From positions 186,001 to 250,000 of the forward strand of contig NZ_JBHUDG010000015.1 in assembly GCF_042678145.1 (NCBI RefSeq): a stretch of DNA of 64,000 nt, given 5' to 3'. Every line of letters begins with the position of its first letter. Within the stretch, counting starts at the first letter, position 1. This document shows positions 1 through 9,571 of the stretch, piece after piece. Under the pieces are notes generated by a model. The model made no database searches. It was not told the DNA's origin and saw nothing but the letters and a program-made list of their open reading frames with translations. The DNA comes from Pseudopedobacter beijingensis. GTDB taxonomy: Bacteria; Bacteroidota; Bacteroidia; Sphingobacteriales; Sphingobacteriaceae. Position numbers and translations under genes: made by a program.

Positions 1-521
1 TGCTTCATAGATAAAACCATGTGATTTTTAACTGCATTTCTGGAAATGCCCATAATAGAAGCTACTTCTTCGTATGTTTTTTTCTGTTCGCGGCACAATC
101 TAAAAATCTCACGACTTCTTTCCGGTAATTGTGCTAATGCTTTATTTAAATAGAATAGGTATTCCTTATCAAGCAGTTTTTCTTCTGTAGTATTGTTTCC
201 TACAAGATAAGCTTCCACTATTTCGCCCATAACTTCCTGAGAACGGGAGGCTTTTTTTAACGCATTTAAGGTATGATTCTTAGCTACTGTAAAAAGGTAT
301 GATTTAAACGCTTTTATCTCAGATAACTTTTCTCTTTGCTCCCATATCTTCACAAAAACTTCCTGAGTAAGGTCTTTCGCCAAATCAGAGGAATGAACAT
401 ATTTCTGAACAAAAGGAAAAATTTTCTTATGATAAGAATTAAAGATTTGCAGGAAAGCTTTTTCGTCACCTTCTGAAAATCTTCTGATTAACTCATATTT
501 GTTAGTTTCGATATCATTCAT
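1..521 (-). CDS. RNA polymerase ECF sigma-70 factor, 3'-truncated by window edge
   Basis: Reading the complement from the ATG at 519-521 gives MNDIETNKYELIRRFSEGDEKAFLQIF and about 173 codons that run off the left edge of the window without a stop. Region 2 is clear (FNSYHKKIFPFVQKYV, then DLAKDLTQEVFVKIW). Region 4 starts at LPERSREIFRLCREQKKTYEEVASIMGIS, a helix-turn-helix for the -35 element. This is the short two-domain ECF form found next to FecR/SusC genes in Bacteroidota. Its partner genes would lie to the left, outside the window. It is transcribed away from the rhamnosidase PUL and is not obviously part of it. The regulon is unknown; the family call is firm. Confidence 0.88.
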   Translation of the reverse strand, partial: MNDIETNKYELIRRFSEGDEKAFLQIFNSYHKKIFPFVQKYVHSSDLAKDLTQEVFVKIWEQREKLSEIKAFKSYLFTVAKNHTLNALKKASRSQEVMGEIVEAYLVGNNTTEEKLLDKEYLFYLNKALAQLPERSREIFRLCREQKKTYEEVASIMGISRNAVKNHMVLSMK

Positions 522-604
522 TGCGCTGAACGAATTTAGGCCTATAATGTTACTAAGTTATTAAATTAACATGAATAAGTACAACATAAAAGTACCTTAA
601 AAAA

Positions 605-641
605 TAAGAGCCTTCCCTTATATTGATAGGAAAGGCTCTTA
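605..641 (-). terminator. Hairpin terminator after rhamnosidase gene
   Basis: TAAGAGCCTTCC (605-616) pairs with GGAAAGGCTCTTA (629-641) with one bulged base. It lies about 65 bp beyond the stop of the minus-strand GH78 gene and before the start of the truncated sigma gene. It probably ends PUL 1 transcription. The U-tract is weak, so the mechanism is inferred from stem and position. Confidence 0.55.
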
Positions 642-706
642 GTTATTATTTAAAGAATCCCCCTTACTACATCTATCAACTATAATTAATAATATAGATT
701 TATTTA

Positions 707-3580
707 TTATTCTAATAAACAGTCAATCTTGTAACTTCCCGATCCCAGTTTAACCTTTACCTTATTGCCTGCTGTTTCGGTATTAGCATAGTAAATACTT
801 TTCTTTAATTGTTTGCCATTAATGGATATTTTATCCGTGGAGCTTGATGGTATATAAATCCATGCAGATGTATTCACAGGGATTATTGCTTCCATTTCCA
901 GTTTTCTGCCAATTTTTTTCCAGCCCGAAACAATATTGCCATTAATTGATCTGTAATTTGCCCTGACACGATTGATACCTTGCTCAGGTATTTCCGGTTT
1001 TATAATAAATGTCCTGTATCCGGGAGTTTCATTTTTTATACCTGCCATATTGCCAAACATCCATTCATTAACAGCACCAAAGGAATAATGATTAAAAGAA
1101 TTCATTCCTGCATTATTTTCAAATCCCTTTTCTTTGGTATAACTGTTCCATCTTTCCCAAATTGTTGTTGCCCCGTTTACCACCTCAAATCCCCACGAAG
1201 GGTACTCTGTAGATAACAGCAGTTTATAAGCCATGTCTCCATTGTCTGTAGCAGATAAAGCAGGAAGCAACGGCTTTACTCCCAAAAAACCTGTCGATAA
1301 TTTTCCGGAGTTCTTTAAAATAAGCTCTTTGAGATAATTCCCAGCTTTCTGGGTGTCTTCCCGAGACAAAAGCCTCATGTATATTGCGTTGGCATAAGCT
1401 GTTTGTGTATGTCCGCCAAAACCTTTTTGAGGATTGTAATGAGAATATCCTGCTCCGTTTCCATAAATATCAGAATCTACTTTAAATTGCCCGGTTTTGT
1501 CTGTATAATGTTCATAAAGCTTTTTTTTCACATTTTCAAACACCTTATCAAAGAATAATTTATCTTCTGTCTTTTGAATGGCTCTTGCCATTTCGCTCAT
1601 CAAAGCAGCACAATAAGCGTAATACATAGTGGCTAACAAATCAGGAGAGGTTTGCTTACCAACAGAAAGCCAGTCACCATAACCTCCCTTAGGATGGATA
1701 TCCTCAAAAGATCTCTCCTTAAATATATATTCTCCTTTGCTTTTTGTTTCTAAAAACTTCATAAATCGCAGCATGTTGCTCCAATATTTTTCAATCAGTC
1801 TGGTATCTGCGTAGGCTTTATAAAGTTCATAAGTACATATTATACCGGCTTCCATCCAACCCGGAGAGTAGCTGTCTGTCTTTCTGATCATAGCTACTCC
1901 ATCTTTCATTGGCATAGGAGCATACGATGGATAGGCCCCATTAGACAACTGTGCATCATTCAGATCCGTCATCCATTTTGTAAAAAAAGCGCTTATATCA
2001 TTATTGTAAATTGCCGATTTGATATAAACATGCGCATCCCCTGTCCATCCCAGTCTCTCGTCACGTTGCGGACAATCTGTCGGAATATCAAAATAATTTG
2101 ACAGCTGTGTCCACACAATGTTTTTATATAGCTTATTAACCATTGCATTGTCTGTTTCAAAATCTCCTGTCACTGGAACAGATGAGCTCAATACCAGTCC
2201 TATAACTGTTTCTTCAGAAGGGGCTTTTCTCAATCCTGAGATTTCTACATATTGGAAACCATGGTAAGTAAATCCTGGCTGCCAGACTTCTTCTTTCATA
2301 TCTCCTTTTAAAATATAAGTGTCGGCAGCTCTTGCTTTTCGAAGGTTTTCCGTCATTAACTTTCCATCCGGATGGAGCATTTCTCCATATCTTAATATAA
2401 TACTATCACCCTCAGCTCCCTTTACTTTTAGTCTAATAATACCGGAAAAATTCTGGCCAAAATCTACAATATACTTTCCATTTGGACGTGGGATAATTTT
2501 TTTTGCTTTTAACTCTTTATATATCCTAACCGGATTACCGGGATAAATCTCTAATGCCTGATTTTCATTTTCAGGATATACAACTGCTGATTTCCATCCA
2601 TGCTGATTATAACCGGGCTTATCCCAGCCCTGTAATTCCAAACGGGCATCATAAGTTTCTCCGTTAAGGATATCACTTTCTGTCAAAGGACCTTGGTTTG
2701 CAAACCAGGTTTCGTCTGTTACAATGTATTCTTTCTCTCCACCAGCATATTCTATTTCTATTTGTGCCTTTAGTTTTGGAGTATCTCCATAAAAAGCTCT
2801 CACCTGAGGACTTTTTACCAGCATCGCATAACCTAAATACCCCGAATACCAGCCGTAAGAAAGAATAGAAGCAAATGCATTTTTCCCCTGCCGGATATTC
2901 TTAGTGATATCGTAAACCTGATAATAAACCCGCTTATGATAGTCTGTCCAGCCTGGCTGAAAAAAATCTTCGCCTATGCGTTTTCCATTGATATAAAACT
3001 CATACAATCCTAAAGAGGTAACATACAAACGGGCTGTCTTTATTTTTTTATTTACGTTCGCTTCCTTTCTCAGATAAGGCGCTGGCGGTAAATGATAGGT
3101 TTTGTTTTTGTTTAAAGAATCCAAATTATAACCAATCCATTTTGCGATCCAGTCTTCTCTTTTTAAAAACCCTGTTTCCCATGTCGAGGCTTTACTCCAT
3201 GCACTTGCTCTACCCGACTTGTCCCAGCTGCGTACTTTCCAATAATAAACTTTTCCTGATAATAGTTTCTTCCCTTTAAACCCAATTTGATTTGTAGAAT
3301 TTGACAATACCTTACCGCTATTCCAAATATCTGCTCCATTTTCTGTAAGCAGTTTAACTGAACTTGCAACTATAATTTGATAGGCAGACTGTGTCTGATT
3401 ATTTCTATTAGACACTAACTCCCAGCTCAATCTGGGCTCTGCAATATCTATTACCGGTGTATTTTTATACTCGCATCTTAGATGAACAGGCTTTATTTGA
3501 GCATCAGCTTCTGAAATAAAAAATGGGAGATTAAAAAAAAGGTAAGTAAAAAGTATAGTATATATTTTTTTTAAACGCAT
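707..3580 (-). CDS. Alpha-L-rhamnosidase, GH78 family (exported)
   Basis: A 957-residue protein with a signal peptide (cleavage likely after ADAQ near residue 28). It should hydrolyse terminal alpha-L-rhamnose in the periplasm or at the cell surface. The order is typical of GH78: an N-terminal fibronectin-like domain (about 30-140), beta-sandwich domains with YVTSLGLYEFYINGKRIG, the (alpha/alpha)6 catalytic domain, and a C-terminal beta-sandwich. The signature DCPQRDERLGWTGD (about residues 501-514) carries the acidic residues known to be needed for GH78 catalysis. GATTIWERW near residue 805 matches the second conserved catalytic-site block. It is the last gene of PUL 1 and a paralogue of the GH78 gene at 5653-8424. 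A terminator-like hairpin upstream suggests it may have its own promoter. Exact linkage specificity cannot be read from sequence. Confidence 0.93.
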   Translation of the reverse strand: MRLKKIYTILFTYLFFNLPFFISEADAQIKPVHLRCEYKNTPVIDIAEPRLSWELVSNRNNQTQSAYQIIVASSVKLLTENGADIWNSGKVLSNSTNQIGFKGKKLLSGKVYYWKVRSWDKSGRASAWSKASTWETGFLKREDWIAKWIGYNLDSLNKNKTYHLPPAPYLRKEANVNKKIKTARLYVTSLGLYEFYINGKRIGEDFFQPGWTDYHKRVYYQVYDITKNIRQGKNAFASILSYGWYSGYLGYAMLVKSPQVRAFYGDTPKLKAQIEIEYAGGEKEYIVTDETWFANQGPLTESDILNGETYDARLELQGWDKPGYNQHGWKSAVVYPENENQALEIYPGNPVRIYKELKAKKIIPRPNGKYIVDFGQNFSGIIRLKVKGAEGDSIILRYGEMLHPDGKLMTENLRKARAADTYILKGDMKEEVWQPGFTYHGFQYVEISGLRKAPSEETVIGLVLSSSVPVTGDFETDNAMVNKLYKNIVWTQLSNYFDIPTDCPQRDERLGWTGDAHVYIKSAIYNNDISAFFTKWMTDLNDAQLSNGAYPSYAPMPMKDGVAMIRKTDSYSPGWMEAGIICTYELYKAYADTRLIEKYWSNMLRFMKFLETKSKGEYIFKERSFEDIHPKGGYGDWLSVGKQTSPDLLATMYYAYCAALMSEMARAIQKTEDKLFFDKVFENVKKKLYEHYTDKTGQFKVDSDIYGNGAGYSHYNPQKGFGGHTQTAYANAIYMRLLSREDTQKAGNYLKELILKNSGKLSTGFLGVKPLLPALSATDNGDMAYKLLLSTEYPSWGFEVVNGATTIWERWNSYTKEKGFENNAGMNSFNHYSFGAVNEWMFGNMAGIKNETPGYRTFIIKPEIPEQGINRVRANYRSINGNIVSGWKKIGRKLEMEAIIPVNTSAWIYIPSSSTDKISINGKQLKKSIYYANTETAGNKVKVKLGSGSYKIDCLLE

Positions 3581-3641
3581 TATTAAGCTTTTTTATTAAA
3601 GATGTAAGAACGCTATTATCTATTCATGGCAGGAATGATAA

Positions 3642-3688
3642 AACGCTGACAGGATTATGCACCAAATTTGATCCCCCCTGCCAGCGTT
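3642..3688 (-). terminator. Rho-independent-type terminator after delta-60 repeat gene
   Basis: AACGCTGACAGG (3642-3653) pairs with CCTGCCAGCGTT (3677-3688), 11 of 12 positions. On the minus strand the stem is followed by TTTTATCA. It sits 15 bp past the stop of the minus-strand gene ending at 3703 and should separate that gene from the last rhamnosidase gene. Confidence 0.65.
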
Positions 3689-3702
3689 ATTCTATCAATT
3701 GA

Positions 3703-5469
3703 TTAATTAACCTTTATCAGTTTTCTATTGAATATCTCTCCATTCTTTGATATAACAGAAATATTGTAGATACCCGAACCAACATTACCAATATTTACTA
3801 TTATATTTCCTTCCTCTGCAAAGGATTTTTGATAGATAGTTTTCCCCTGAATATCTGTAATTAATATGTTTCCTTCTTTAAAACCAAGTTCTATATTTAT
3901 GATATTAACAAAGGGATTAGGATAAACTTTTATATTATTGCCTTCAGATAAACTATAATTTAAACTAATGGGATCAAATACTGTTATTTTTCCATTATTA
4001 TCTTTTTGGATAAGTCTGTAATAGGATAATCCATTTAAAGGCTTATGATCATGTAACTGATAATTGACCGTTTCGTTGTTTGTTCCAGCTCCTTTTAGCC
4101 AACCTATTTCTAACCAGTTAACGGCATCTGTACTTCTTTCTACAATAAAAATATCATTATCTTTTTCAGAAGCTGTTTTCCAGGAAAGTATAATATCGTT
4201 TTTCTCTGATTTCGCTGTAAAAGAAAGCAGATTTACCGGCAAAGTGCTTTTGTCTACCAGACGAACAAACCTATTGTTTGAGCCTCCTATTAATAGTTTT
4301 CCATCATTATCTTTAACAAAAGCTCTCACAGTTGTAATATTAGAAAAATCAGTTATAATATTTAAAGTATTATCTAAAGTACCATTAGCATTTAGCCTGA
4401 TAATATTAGCCGGACTTACAGCTGTACCGTTGTATGCCGTAATACCTTCTCCATATACAACAATTTTACCATCGTTCTGTACTGCTATATACTGCGGATG
4501 AGTTGTTCCTGTATTTACTCCTGTACCTCCTGTATTAAAACTTGCATCCAATGTGCCATCACTATTTAAACGGGTTATCTTGTCACTGGCAGCTGCATTT
4601 CCATTGTAAGATACAGAAGCCCCTGCTACTATAATTTTACCATCTGGCTGTAATGCTATAGCAAAATTCGCATTGTTAAATCCTGTGCCTCCCGCATTAA
4701 AAGCAGCATCCAATGTACCATCACTATTTAGACGAGCTATTTTACCGACAGCCACGGCAGGAGAACTTTGGTAATTGCCATAATACCCGGCTACAATAAT
4801 TTTCCCATCCGATGTAATTGCTACATCTCTCACTTGCTGATCAAACTTTCCATTTCCGTTAAAAGTATTGTCTAACGTTCCGTCAGAATTAAGTCTCAGA
4901 AAATGCTTAACTGTAGAGAGACCATTAAATGCTCCAAAATAACCGCCAATAACAATCTTCCCATCAGACTGGAAAGCGACACTATAAACCGTAGGAGTTC
5001 CTGTAGTTACACTTCCTCCTAAGGTAAATCCTGTCCCCAGATTATTATTAAAAATATCATCAGGTGTACCGTCAGCTTTTATTTTTGCCAGGCCTTGTAC
5101 AGTTTTTCCATTCAGAGAAGAGAAAGAACCAATCACATACAAAGAACCGTCAGTATGTAAAAAACCTTTCACAGGAACCTTTGAAGGCAAGTCCCCAAAA
5201 CCGCTTCCCATATTTGCCTGATAAGCATTATCTAAGCTTCCGTCACTGTTCAAACGCATAATACCATTTACTGGGACCCCATTATAAGCAGAAAACGTTC
5301 CCAGTACAATTATTTTCCCATCACTTTGAAGCTCGATATCCCAAACTGTACTATTTACACCTGTTCCGGCAACAAATCCCGGATCGGCAACATATTCTTG
5401 TCCTTTTACATCAAGAGCCAAACATAGGCTTAACACAAGAACTACAAATAAGTAATTGATTTTAAACAT
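3703..5469 (-). CDS. Delta-60 repeat protein with T9SS C-terminal sorting domain
   Basis: I start at the ATG at 5467-5469 (MFKINYLFVVLVLSLCLALDVKGQ), because the in-frame codons upstream do not look like a leader and this one opens a clean signal peptide. The mature part carries about seven copies of a delta-60-like repeat of the form SDGKIIVxGxF...NG...RLNSDGTLDxxFN (roughly residues 25-405), which are expected to build a beta-propeller-like fold. A linker resembling a fibronectin-type domain follows (LPVNLLSFTAKSEKNDIILSWKTASEKDND). The end, IKVYPNPFVNIINIELG to FNRKLIKVN, is a type A sorting domain for the type IX secretion system, so the protein is predicted to be secreted or surface-attached. 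Its place between two rhamnosidases in PUL 1 suggests a role in handling the same glycan, but no enzymatic motif is visible. Confidence 0.85.
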   Translation of the reverse strand: MFKINYLFVVLVLSLCLALDVKGQEYVADPGFVAGTGVNSTVWDIELQSDGKIIVLGTFSAYNGVPVNGIMRLNSDGSLDNAYQANMGSGFGDLPSKVPVKGFLHTDGSLYVIGSFSSLNGKTVQGLAKIKADGTPDDIFNNNLGTGFTLGGSVTTGTPTVYSVAFQSDGKIVIGGYFGAFNGLSTVKHFLRLNSDGTLDNTFNGNGKFDQQVRDVAITSDGKIIVAGYYGNYQSSPAVAVGKIARLNSDGTLDAAFNAGGTGFNNANFAIALQPDGKIIVAGASVSYNGNAAASDKITRLNSDGTLDASFNTGGTGVNTGTTHPQYIAVQNDGKIVVYGEGITAYNGTAVSPANIIRLNANGTLDNTLNIITDFSNITTVRAFVKDNDGKLLIGGSNNRFVRLVDKSTLPVNLLSFTAKSEKNDIILSWKTASEKDNDIFIVERSTDAVNWLEIGWLKGAGTNNETVNYQLHDHKPLNGLSYYRLIQKDNNGKITVFDPISLNYSLSEGNNIKVYPNPFVNIINIELGFKEGNILITDIQGKTIYQKSFAEEGNIIVNIGNVGSGIYNISVISKNGEIFNRKLIKVN

Positions 5470-5551
5470 ATTAATAAATTTTATGCACCCTGTATACCCA
5501 AAAGGTGCGTGAAACAATAAGATTGTGGTATGGGCATATCTATCCCCGCAC

Positions 5552-5583
5552 TACAATCCGGTACAGGTATTTGCCGGATTGTA
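5552..5583 (-). terminator. Hairpin between GH78 gene and delta-60 repeat gene
   Basis: A perfect 10-bp stem: TACAATCCGG (5552-5561) with CCGGATTGTA (5574-5583), 12-nt loop. It lies 70 bp after the stop of the minus-strand GH78 gene and before the start of the next gene. There is no clear T-tract, so it may be a weak terminator, a processing site or an mRNA-stabilising hairpin. Confidence 0.4.
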
Positions 5584-5652
5584 ATGAGAGATTTATACCA
5601 ATATTTATTTAACTGATTTCTTTTTGGTTTATATACTAATTTTTAAAGTAGC

Positions 5653-8424
5653 TTAATAGGTACATTCAAAAGCATAATTTCCTGAACCAACTTTAATAAT
5701 AACATTGTTCCCTTCCTCCTTTATATTTTCTTGTGACAATGATTGCAACAGGGATTTTCCGCTTTCCTTAATTGCCGATACAGTTGTATTAGAAAGTATA
5801 ATTGTTGCCATAGAATTTGCAGGAACAGTTGCTTCCAGCTTAAACAATCCATTCTCTATCTTCCATTTCGACCTTATTTTACCATATAGCGTTTCCAGCT
5901 CTGCATCGGCTTTTGTTAACGCTCCTCCCGGTTGTGGCGCAACGGTAAAATGTCTGTATCCTGAATTAGTATCATCAGGTTTTATACCGCTGATAGTTTT
6001 GTACATCCATTCGCCAATAGCTCCATAGGAATAATGGTTAAAAGAGTTCATGAACTTATTTTGGAAAGTTCCGTCTGCTTTTATACCGTCCCAACGCTCC
6101 CAAACTGTTGTTGCACCTCTTTTAACCTGAAATAACCATGAAGGATAAGTTTCCTGAAGCAACAATTTGTAAGCTATGTCATTATATCCAAAACGGGTCA
6201 GTACATGGCACAAATAAGGTGTTCCTACAAAACCTGTTGTTAAATGATAATTGTATTCCTTTATATTTTCAACTAACCTTTCTGCAGCCTGCTTTCTTAA
6301 ATTTTCAGGCAGAATATCAAATTGCAGTGCCAATACATAAGCTGTCTGTGTTGATGAGACCAGTCTTCCGTTTGGAGTAAGGTATTCTTTTGCAAAGGCC
6401 TCTTTTATCAATGGCAAAAGCTTTTTGTACTTATTTGCATCCTCTGTTTTGCCCAATACTTCTGCGGCATTAATCATTAGCTGTGTCGAGTATACATAAA
6501 AAGCCTGTGCAATCAGATTCCGGTCTGTGATAGCTCCTTTACCGTACCTGTCATCTACAGGAGTATAGAACAGCCAATCGCCATAGCTTGATCCCACTGT
6601 TGAAAGATTATTTTTACTGGTGGTTTCTATAAAATTCACCCAGGCTTTCATACTGTCATATTGTTCTTCCAATAACCTCTTGTCTCCATACGCTACATAA
6701 AAATTCCATGGAATTATTGTTGCTGCATCTGCCCAGGCTGCCGTTCCCGAATAACGTTCTTCGCGGACATTCGGAATAACAACCGGCACATTCCCGTTCT
6801 TAAGCTGGTCTGCTTTTAGATCTTGCAGCCATTTGGTAAAAAATCCGGCAACATTCATGTTATAAGCGGCAGTATTGAAAAACACCTGAGCATCGCCAGT
6901 CCATCCCAAGCGCTCATCACGTTGCGGACAGTCTGTAGGCACATCCAGAAAATTGCCTTTCTGTCCCCATTGTATATTGTGCTGTAACTGATTTAACAGA
7001 GGGTTTGATGTACTAAATGTTCCTGTACTGCTCATATCAGAATATACAGCAAAAGCTTTCACATTTGTAGAGTCTAACTTTCCATTATAACCTTTTATCC
7101 TGATATAACGAAATCCCTGGAATGTAAAATGAGGTTCCCACGCTTCTATCCCTTCACCTTTGAAAAGGTATTTATTCTCTTGTTTAGCTCCTCTTAAATT
7201 ATCTGTATAAAAATTCCCGGCTTTATCCAGCACTTCTGCATGATGCAATATAATGGAATCGCCGGCTTTACCTTGTAATTTAATCTGTACCCAACCTACC
7301 AGATTTTGTCCAAAATCTATTACCTGTTCGCCTTTGGGAGTAGTAATATATTTTACAGGCTTAAAAACCTCATGTTTTCTTACCGGCACATTATTACTTG
7401 CAACAAGCTTGCTTTTGTCTATATCTGCTTCCCGCACATTCTTCCATTTGCTATCATTATATCCTGGTTGCCAAACAGCTTTATTTTCCATTCGGGCATC
7501 GTAAGTCTCACCATTATAGATGTCAGAAAAACGGATTGGTCCATCGAACGAATATTTCCAGCTATTGTCTGATACTATTAGCTCTTTGCTCCCGTCTGCA
7601 TATTCCAGTTCAAGCTGGTACAATAAAGCAAGTTCTTTTCCGTACAGATTGCGCTTATTGTTAAACTCCAGATAACCCCTATACCATCCATCTCCCAATG
7701 TCACCAACGTGGCATTATTACCTTCTTTTAATAAAGGGAGCACATCATAAACCTGATATTGCAAACGTTTATGATAACTTGTCCAGCCAGGAGTAAAATA
7801 ATCGTTTCCTACTCGTTTTCCATTAATTCTGGCTTCATATAATCCATGAGAGGTTATATACAGCTTTGCCCTATGCAATTGCTTAACAGCTTTAAACTCT
7901 TTTCTGAACATTGGACTAGGCATTGGCTTTCCGTTAGTCTCTTCTGCCGTTTGTATCCACTTTGCATGCCATTCTTTGGCACTAAGCAATCCCATTTCCC
8001 AGTACTTCACCTCACTCCACGGCGAGATATTTCCTTTATTATCCCAAACACGTACCTGCCAATAATAGCGTTGACGAGATTTTAGCTCCGGCCCTCCATA
8101 ATCAACCAGTACTGATTGGCCCGAGCTTATTTTTCCTGATGTCCATAATAAATTGTTCCCTTTAGCGATAGATTTCATATCTTCTGAAACCCTGAGCTCA
8201 TAAGCTGTTTGCACAATATTCCTATTTTTAGAAAACAGTTTCCAGCTTAAACGGGGAATTTTAACATCTATTCCTTCCGGATTATTACGGTATTCGCAGG
8301 TCAATTCACTTACGGCAAGAGATTGAGCATTAACCGACGCCTGTAAAGCGCCCAAAAAGAACAGAAGTATTATATACCTGAACCTGTAACGGCAATCTTT
8401 CTTTATCTGCATTTTCTTATTCAT
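5653..8424 (-). CDS. Alpha-L-rhamnosidase, GH78 family (exported), second copy
   Basis: I choose the ATG at 8422-8424 (MNKKMQIKKDCRYRFRYIILLFFLGALQASVNAQ), giving 923 residues. It lies one base after the TAA of the upstream gene, whereas a longer start would overlap that gene. A signal peptide ends near residue 34 (NAQ). The GH78 layout is complete: N-terminal domain with ELTCEYRNNPEGIDVKIPRLSWKL, the catalytic signature DCPQRDERLGWTGD near residue 495, and GATTVWERW near residue 775. It should remove alpha-L-rhamnose. It shares family and signature blocks with the GH78 gene at 707-3580 but is clearly diverged, so the two may attack different linkages. It is translationally tied to the F5/8-type lipoprotein gene. 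Confidence 0.93.
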   Translation of the reverse strand: MNKKMQIKKDCRYRFRYIILLFFLGALQASVNAQSLAVSELTCEYRNNPEGIDVKIPRLSWKLFSKNRNIVQTAYELRVSEDMKSIAKGNNLLWTSGKISSGQSVLVDYGGPELKSRQRYYWQVRVWDNKGNISPWSEVKYWEMGLLSAKEWHAKWIQTAEETNGKPMPSPMFRKEFKAVKQLHRAKLYITSHGLYEARINGKRVGNDYFTPGWTSYHKRLQYQVYDVLPLLKEGNNATLVTLGDGWYRGYLEFNNKRNLYGKELALLYQLELEYADGSKELIVSDNSWKYSFDGPIRFSDIYNGETYDARMENKAVWQPGYNDSKWKNVREADIDKSKLVASNNVPVRKHEVFKPVKYITTPKGEQVIDFGQNLVGWVQIKLQGKAGDSIILHHAEVLDKAGNFYTDNLRGAKQENKYLFKGEGIEAWEPHFTFQGFRYIRIKGYNGKLDSTNVKAFAVYSDMSSTGTFSTSNPLLNQLQHNIQWGQKGNFLDVPTDCPQRDERLGWTGDAQVFFNTAAYNMNVAGFFTKWLQDLKADQLKNGNVPVVIPNVREERYSGTAAWADAATIIPWNFYVAYGDKRLLEEQYDSMKAWVNFIETTSKNNLSTVGSSYGDWLFYTPVDDRYGKGAITDRNLIAQAFYVYSTQLMINAAEVLGKTEDANKYKKLLPLIKEAFAKEYLTPNGRLVSSTQTAYVLALQFDILPENLRKQAAERLVENIKEYNYHLTTGFVGTPYLCHVLTRFGYNDIAYKLLLQETYPSWLFQVKRGATTVWERWDGIKADGTFQNKFMNSFNHYSYGAIGEWMYKTISGIKPDDTNSGYRHFTVAPQPGGALTKADAELETLYGKIRSKWKIENGLFKLEATVPANSMATIILSNTTVSAIKESGKSLLQSLSQENIKEEGNNVIIKVGSGNYAFECTY

Positions 8425-8425
8425 C

Positions 8426-9550
8426 TTAAAAATCTTCATCACCATAAACATTAACTTCGGCAAGGCTTGTATAACCGGCTGTCTGGGGTGTCCATGTTGG
8501 CGTAAGTTTCAGCGCAACTATTTTTAAATATTTAACCCGGGGTTTTCCGCTTATATTAAATTTCTGCCCCACATTATCATATTCAGCAGTTTGTATCAAA
8601 TGGAAAGTGTCTCCGCTTAACTGGGTAAAATCTGTTCCGTTGGTACTTCCCCAAACTTCAAAATCTCCAAATCCATTATGTGTACCTACTCTTTTGAAGA
8701 GATGCACTTTAGTTATATTGACTTCTTTTTTCATGTCAATTATAAACCAGTAAGGAAATCCTGGCGCACCGGCAGCGGCTGTTGTTGGTGTATGCCATAT
8801 AGTGCTTATATTACCATCAACAAGGTTAGACGGAGGACTTTCAGGTCTGTATGAATTGGTAGTTACTGTCCATTCACTTTTATTGGATATCACCATATCT
8901 TCAACAACAAGACTAATGGTTCTTTGAATTTTTTGTCCGTCTTTTGAAATTTCTACTAAAAAATCCATTGGTCCTGAAGGGGCCCGGCTTATGGAAATAT
9001 TATCATTTAATATGTCTGAACTTTTAGATAGCACTTTCTCCTGTCCGTAAACCAGATAAGTTATCTTCAAATCAATTCCGCTACCTGTCTGGTTTTGCCA
9101 TGAGAATTTAATACCATCTGAATTGGATTCGGCAACAACAGTTTCAATTACATCTTCTATTGAATATACCTTTAAAGGTAGGACACTAAATTGTTTTTTT
9201 TCAGTTATCAGACCTGATTTTGTATCATTAACTATTATTTCAAAAACATATTCATGGTTTTCTAAACCTTCTATCAGCAGTTCATCGTTTTTTTCAGAAG
9301 ATGTTTTATGCAACGTTGCTTCTGTATTATTATCGGTGTACTTAATAGTCACTTCCATCTCTCTTTTAGATGGATTGTACCAACTAATATTAGCAGCTCC
9401 GGCCCGTCCTTCTATAGACACAAATTCCAGAACTTTTTTATGGTAATTGCTTTGTGGTGTTCCTTCGGTTCCTTCTTCTACTTTACAAGATGCATACATC
9501 AATGTAAACACAGTGAACAGAACCCATATTTTTACTTTATGAAGTTTCAT
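8426..9550 (-). CDS. PUL surface lipoprotein with C-terminal F5/8-type (discoidin-like) domain
   Basis: A 374-residue lipoprotein: MKLHKVKIWVLFTVFTLMYASC, with the lipidated Cys at 22. Two immunoglobulin/fibronectin-like stretches follow (about 40-120 and 125-220). The C-terminal third (about 225-374) looks like an F5/8 type C carbohydrate-binding module: SPPSNLVDGNISTIWHTP, then PYWFIIDMKKEVNITKVHLFKR and FEVWGSTNGTDFTQL. Such proteins in Bacteroidota PULs are usually annotated with DUF4959/DUF4998/DUF5000-type domains and sit on the cell surface as glycan-binding partners of SusCD. It follows the sulfatase by 21 bp and precedes the GH78 start by one base. A binding role is inferred; no catalytic motif is seen. 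Confidence 0.75.
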   Translation of the reverse strand: MKLHKVKIWVLFTVFTLMYASCKVEEGTEGTPQSNYHKKVLEFVSIEGRAGAANISWYNPSKREMEVTIKYTDNNTEATLHKTSSEKNDELLIEGLENHEYVFEIIVNDTKSGLITEKKQFSVLPLKVYSIEDVIETVVAESNSDGIKFSWQNQTGSGIDLKITYLVYGQEKVLSKSSDILNDNISISRAPSGPMDFLVEISKDGQKIQRTISLVVEDMVISNKSEWTVTTNSYRPESPPSNLVDGNISTIWHTPTTAAAGAPGFPYWFIIDMKKEVNITKVHLFKRVGTHNGFGDFEVWGSTNGTDFTQLSGDTFHLIQTAEYDNVGQKFNISGKPRVKYLKIVALKLTPTWTPQTAGYTSLAEVNVYGDEDF

Positions 9551-9571
9551 AGTCCATTTTTTTAATGTTCA

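Noticed and set aside
3703..5469. Periodic DNA repeats as a possible CRISPR or tandem DNA array
   Set aside because: The periodicity follows the protein repeat (SDGKI...RLNSDGTLD) in frame, with diverged codons; there are no unique spacers between identical repeats.
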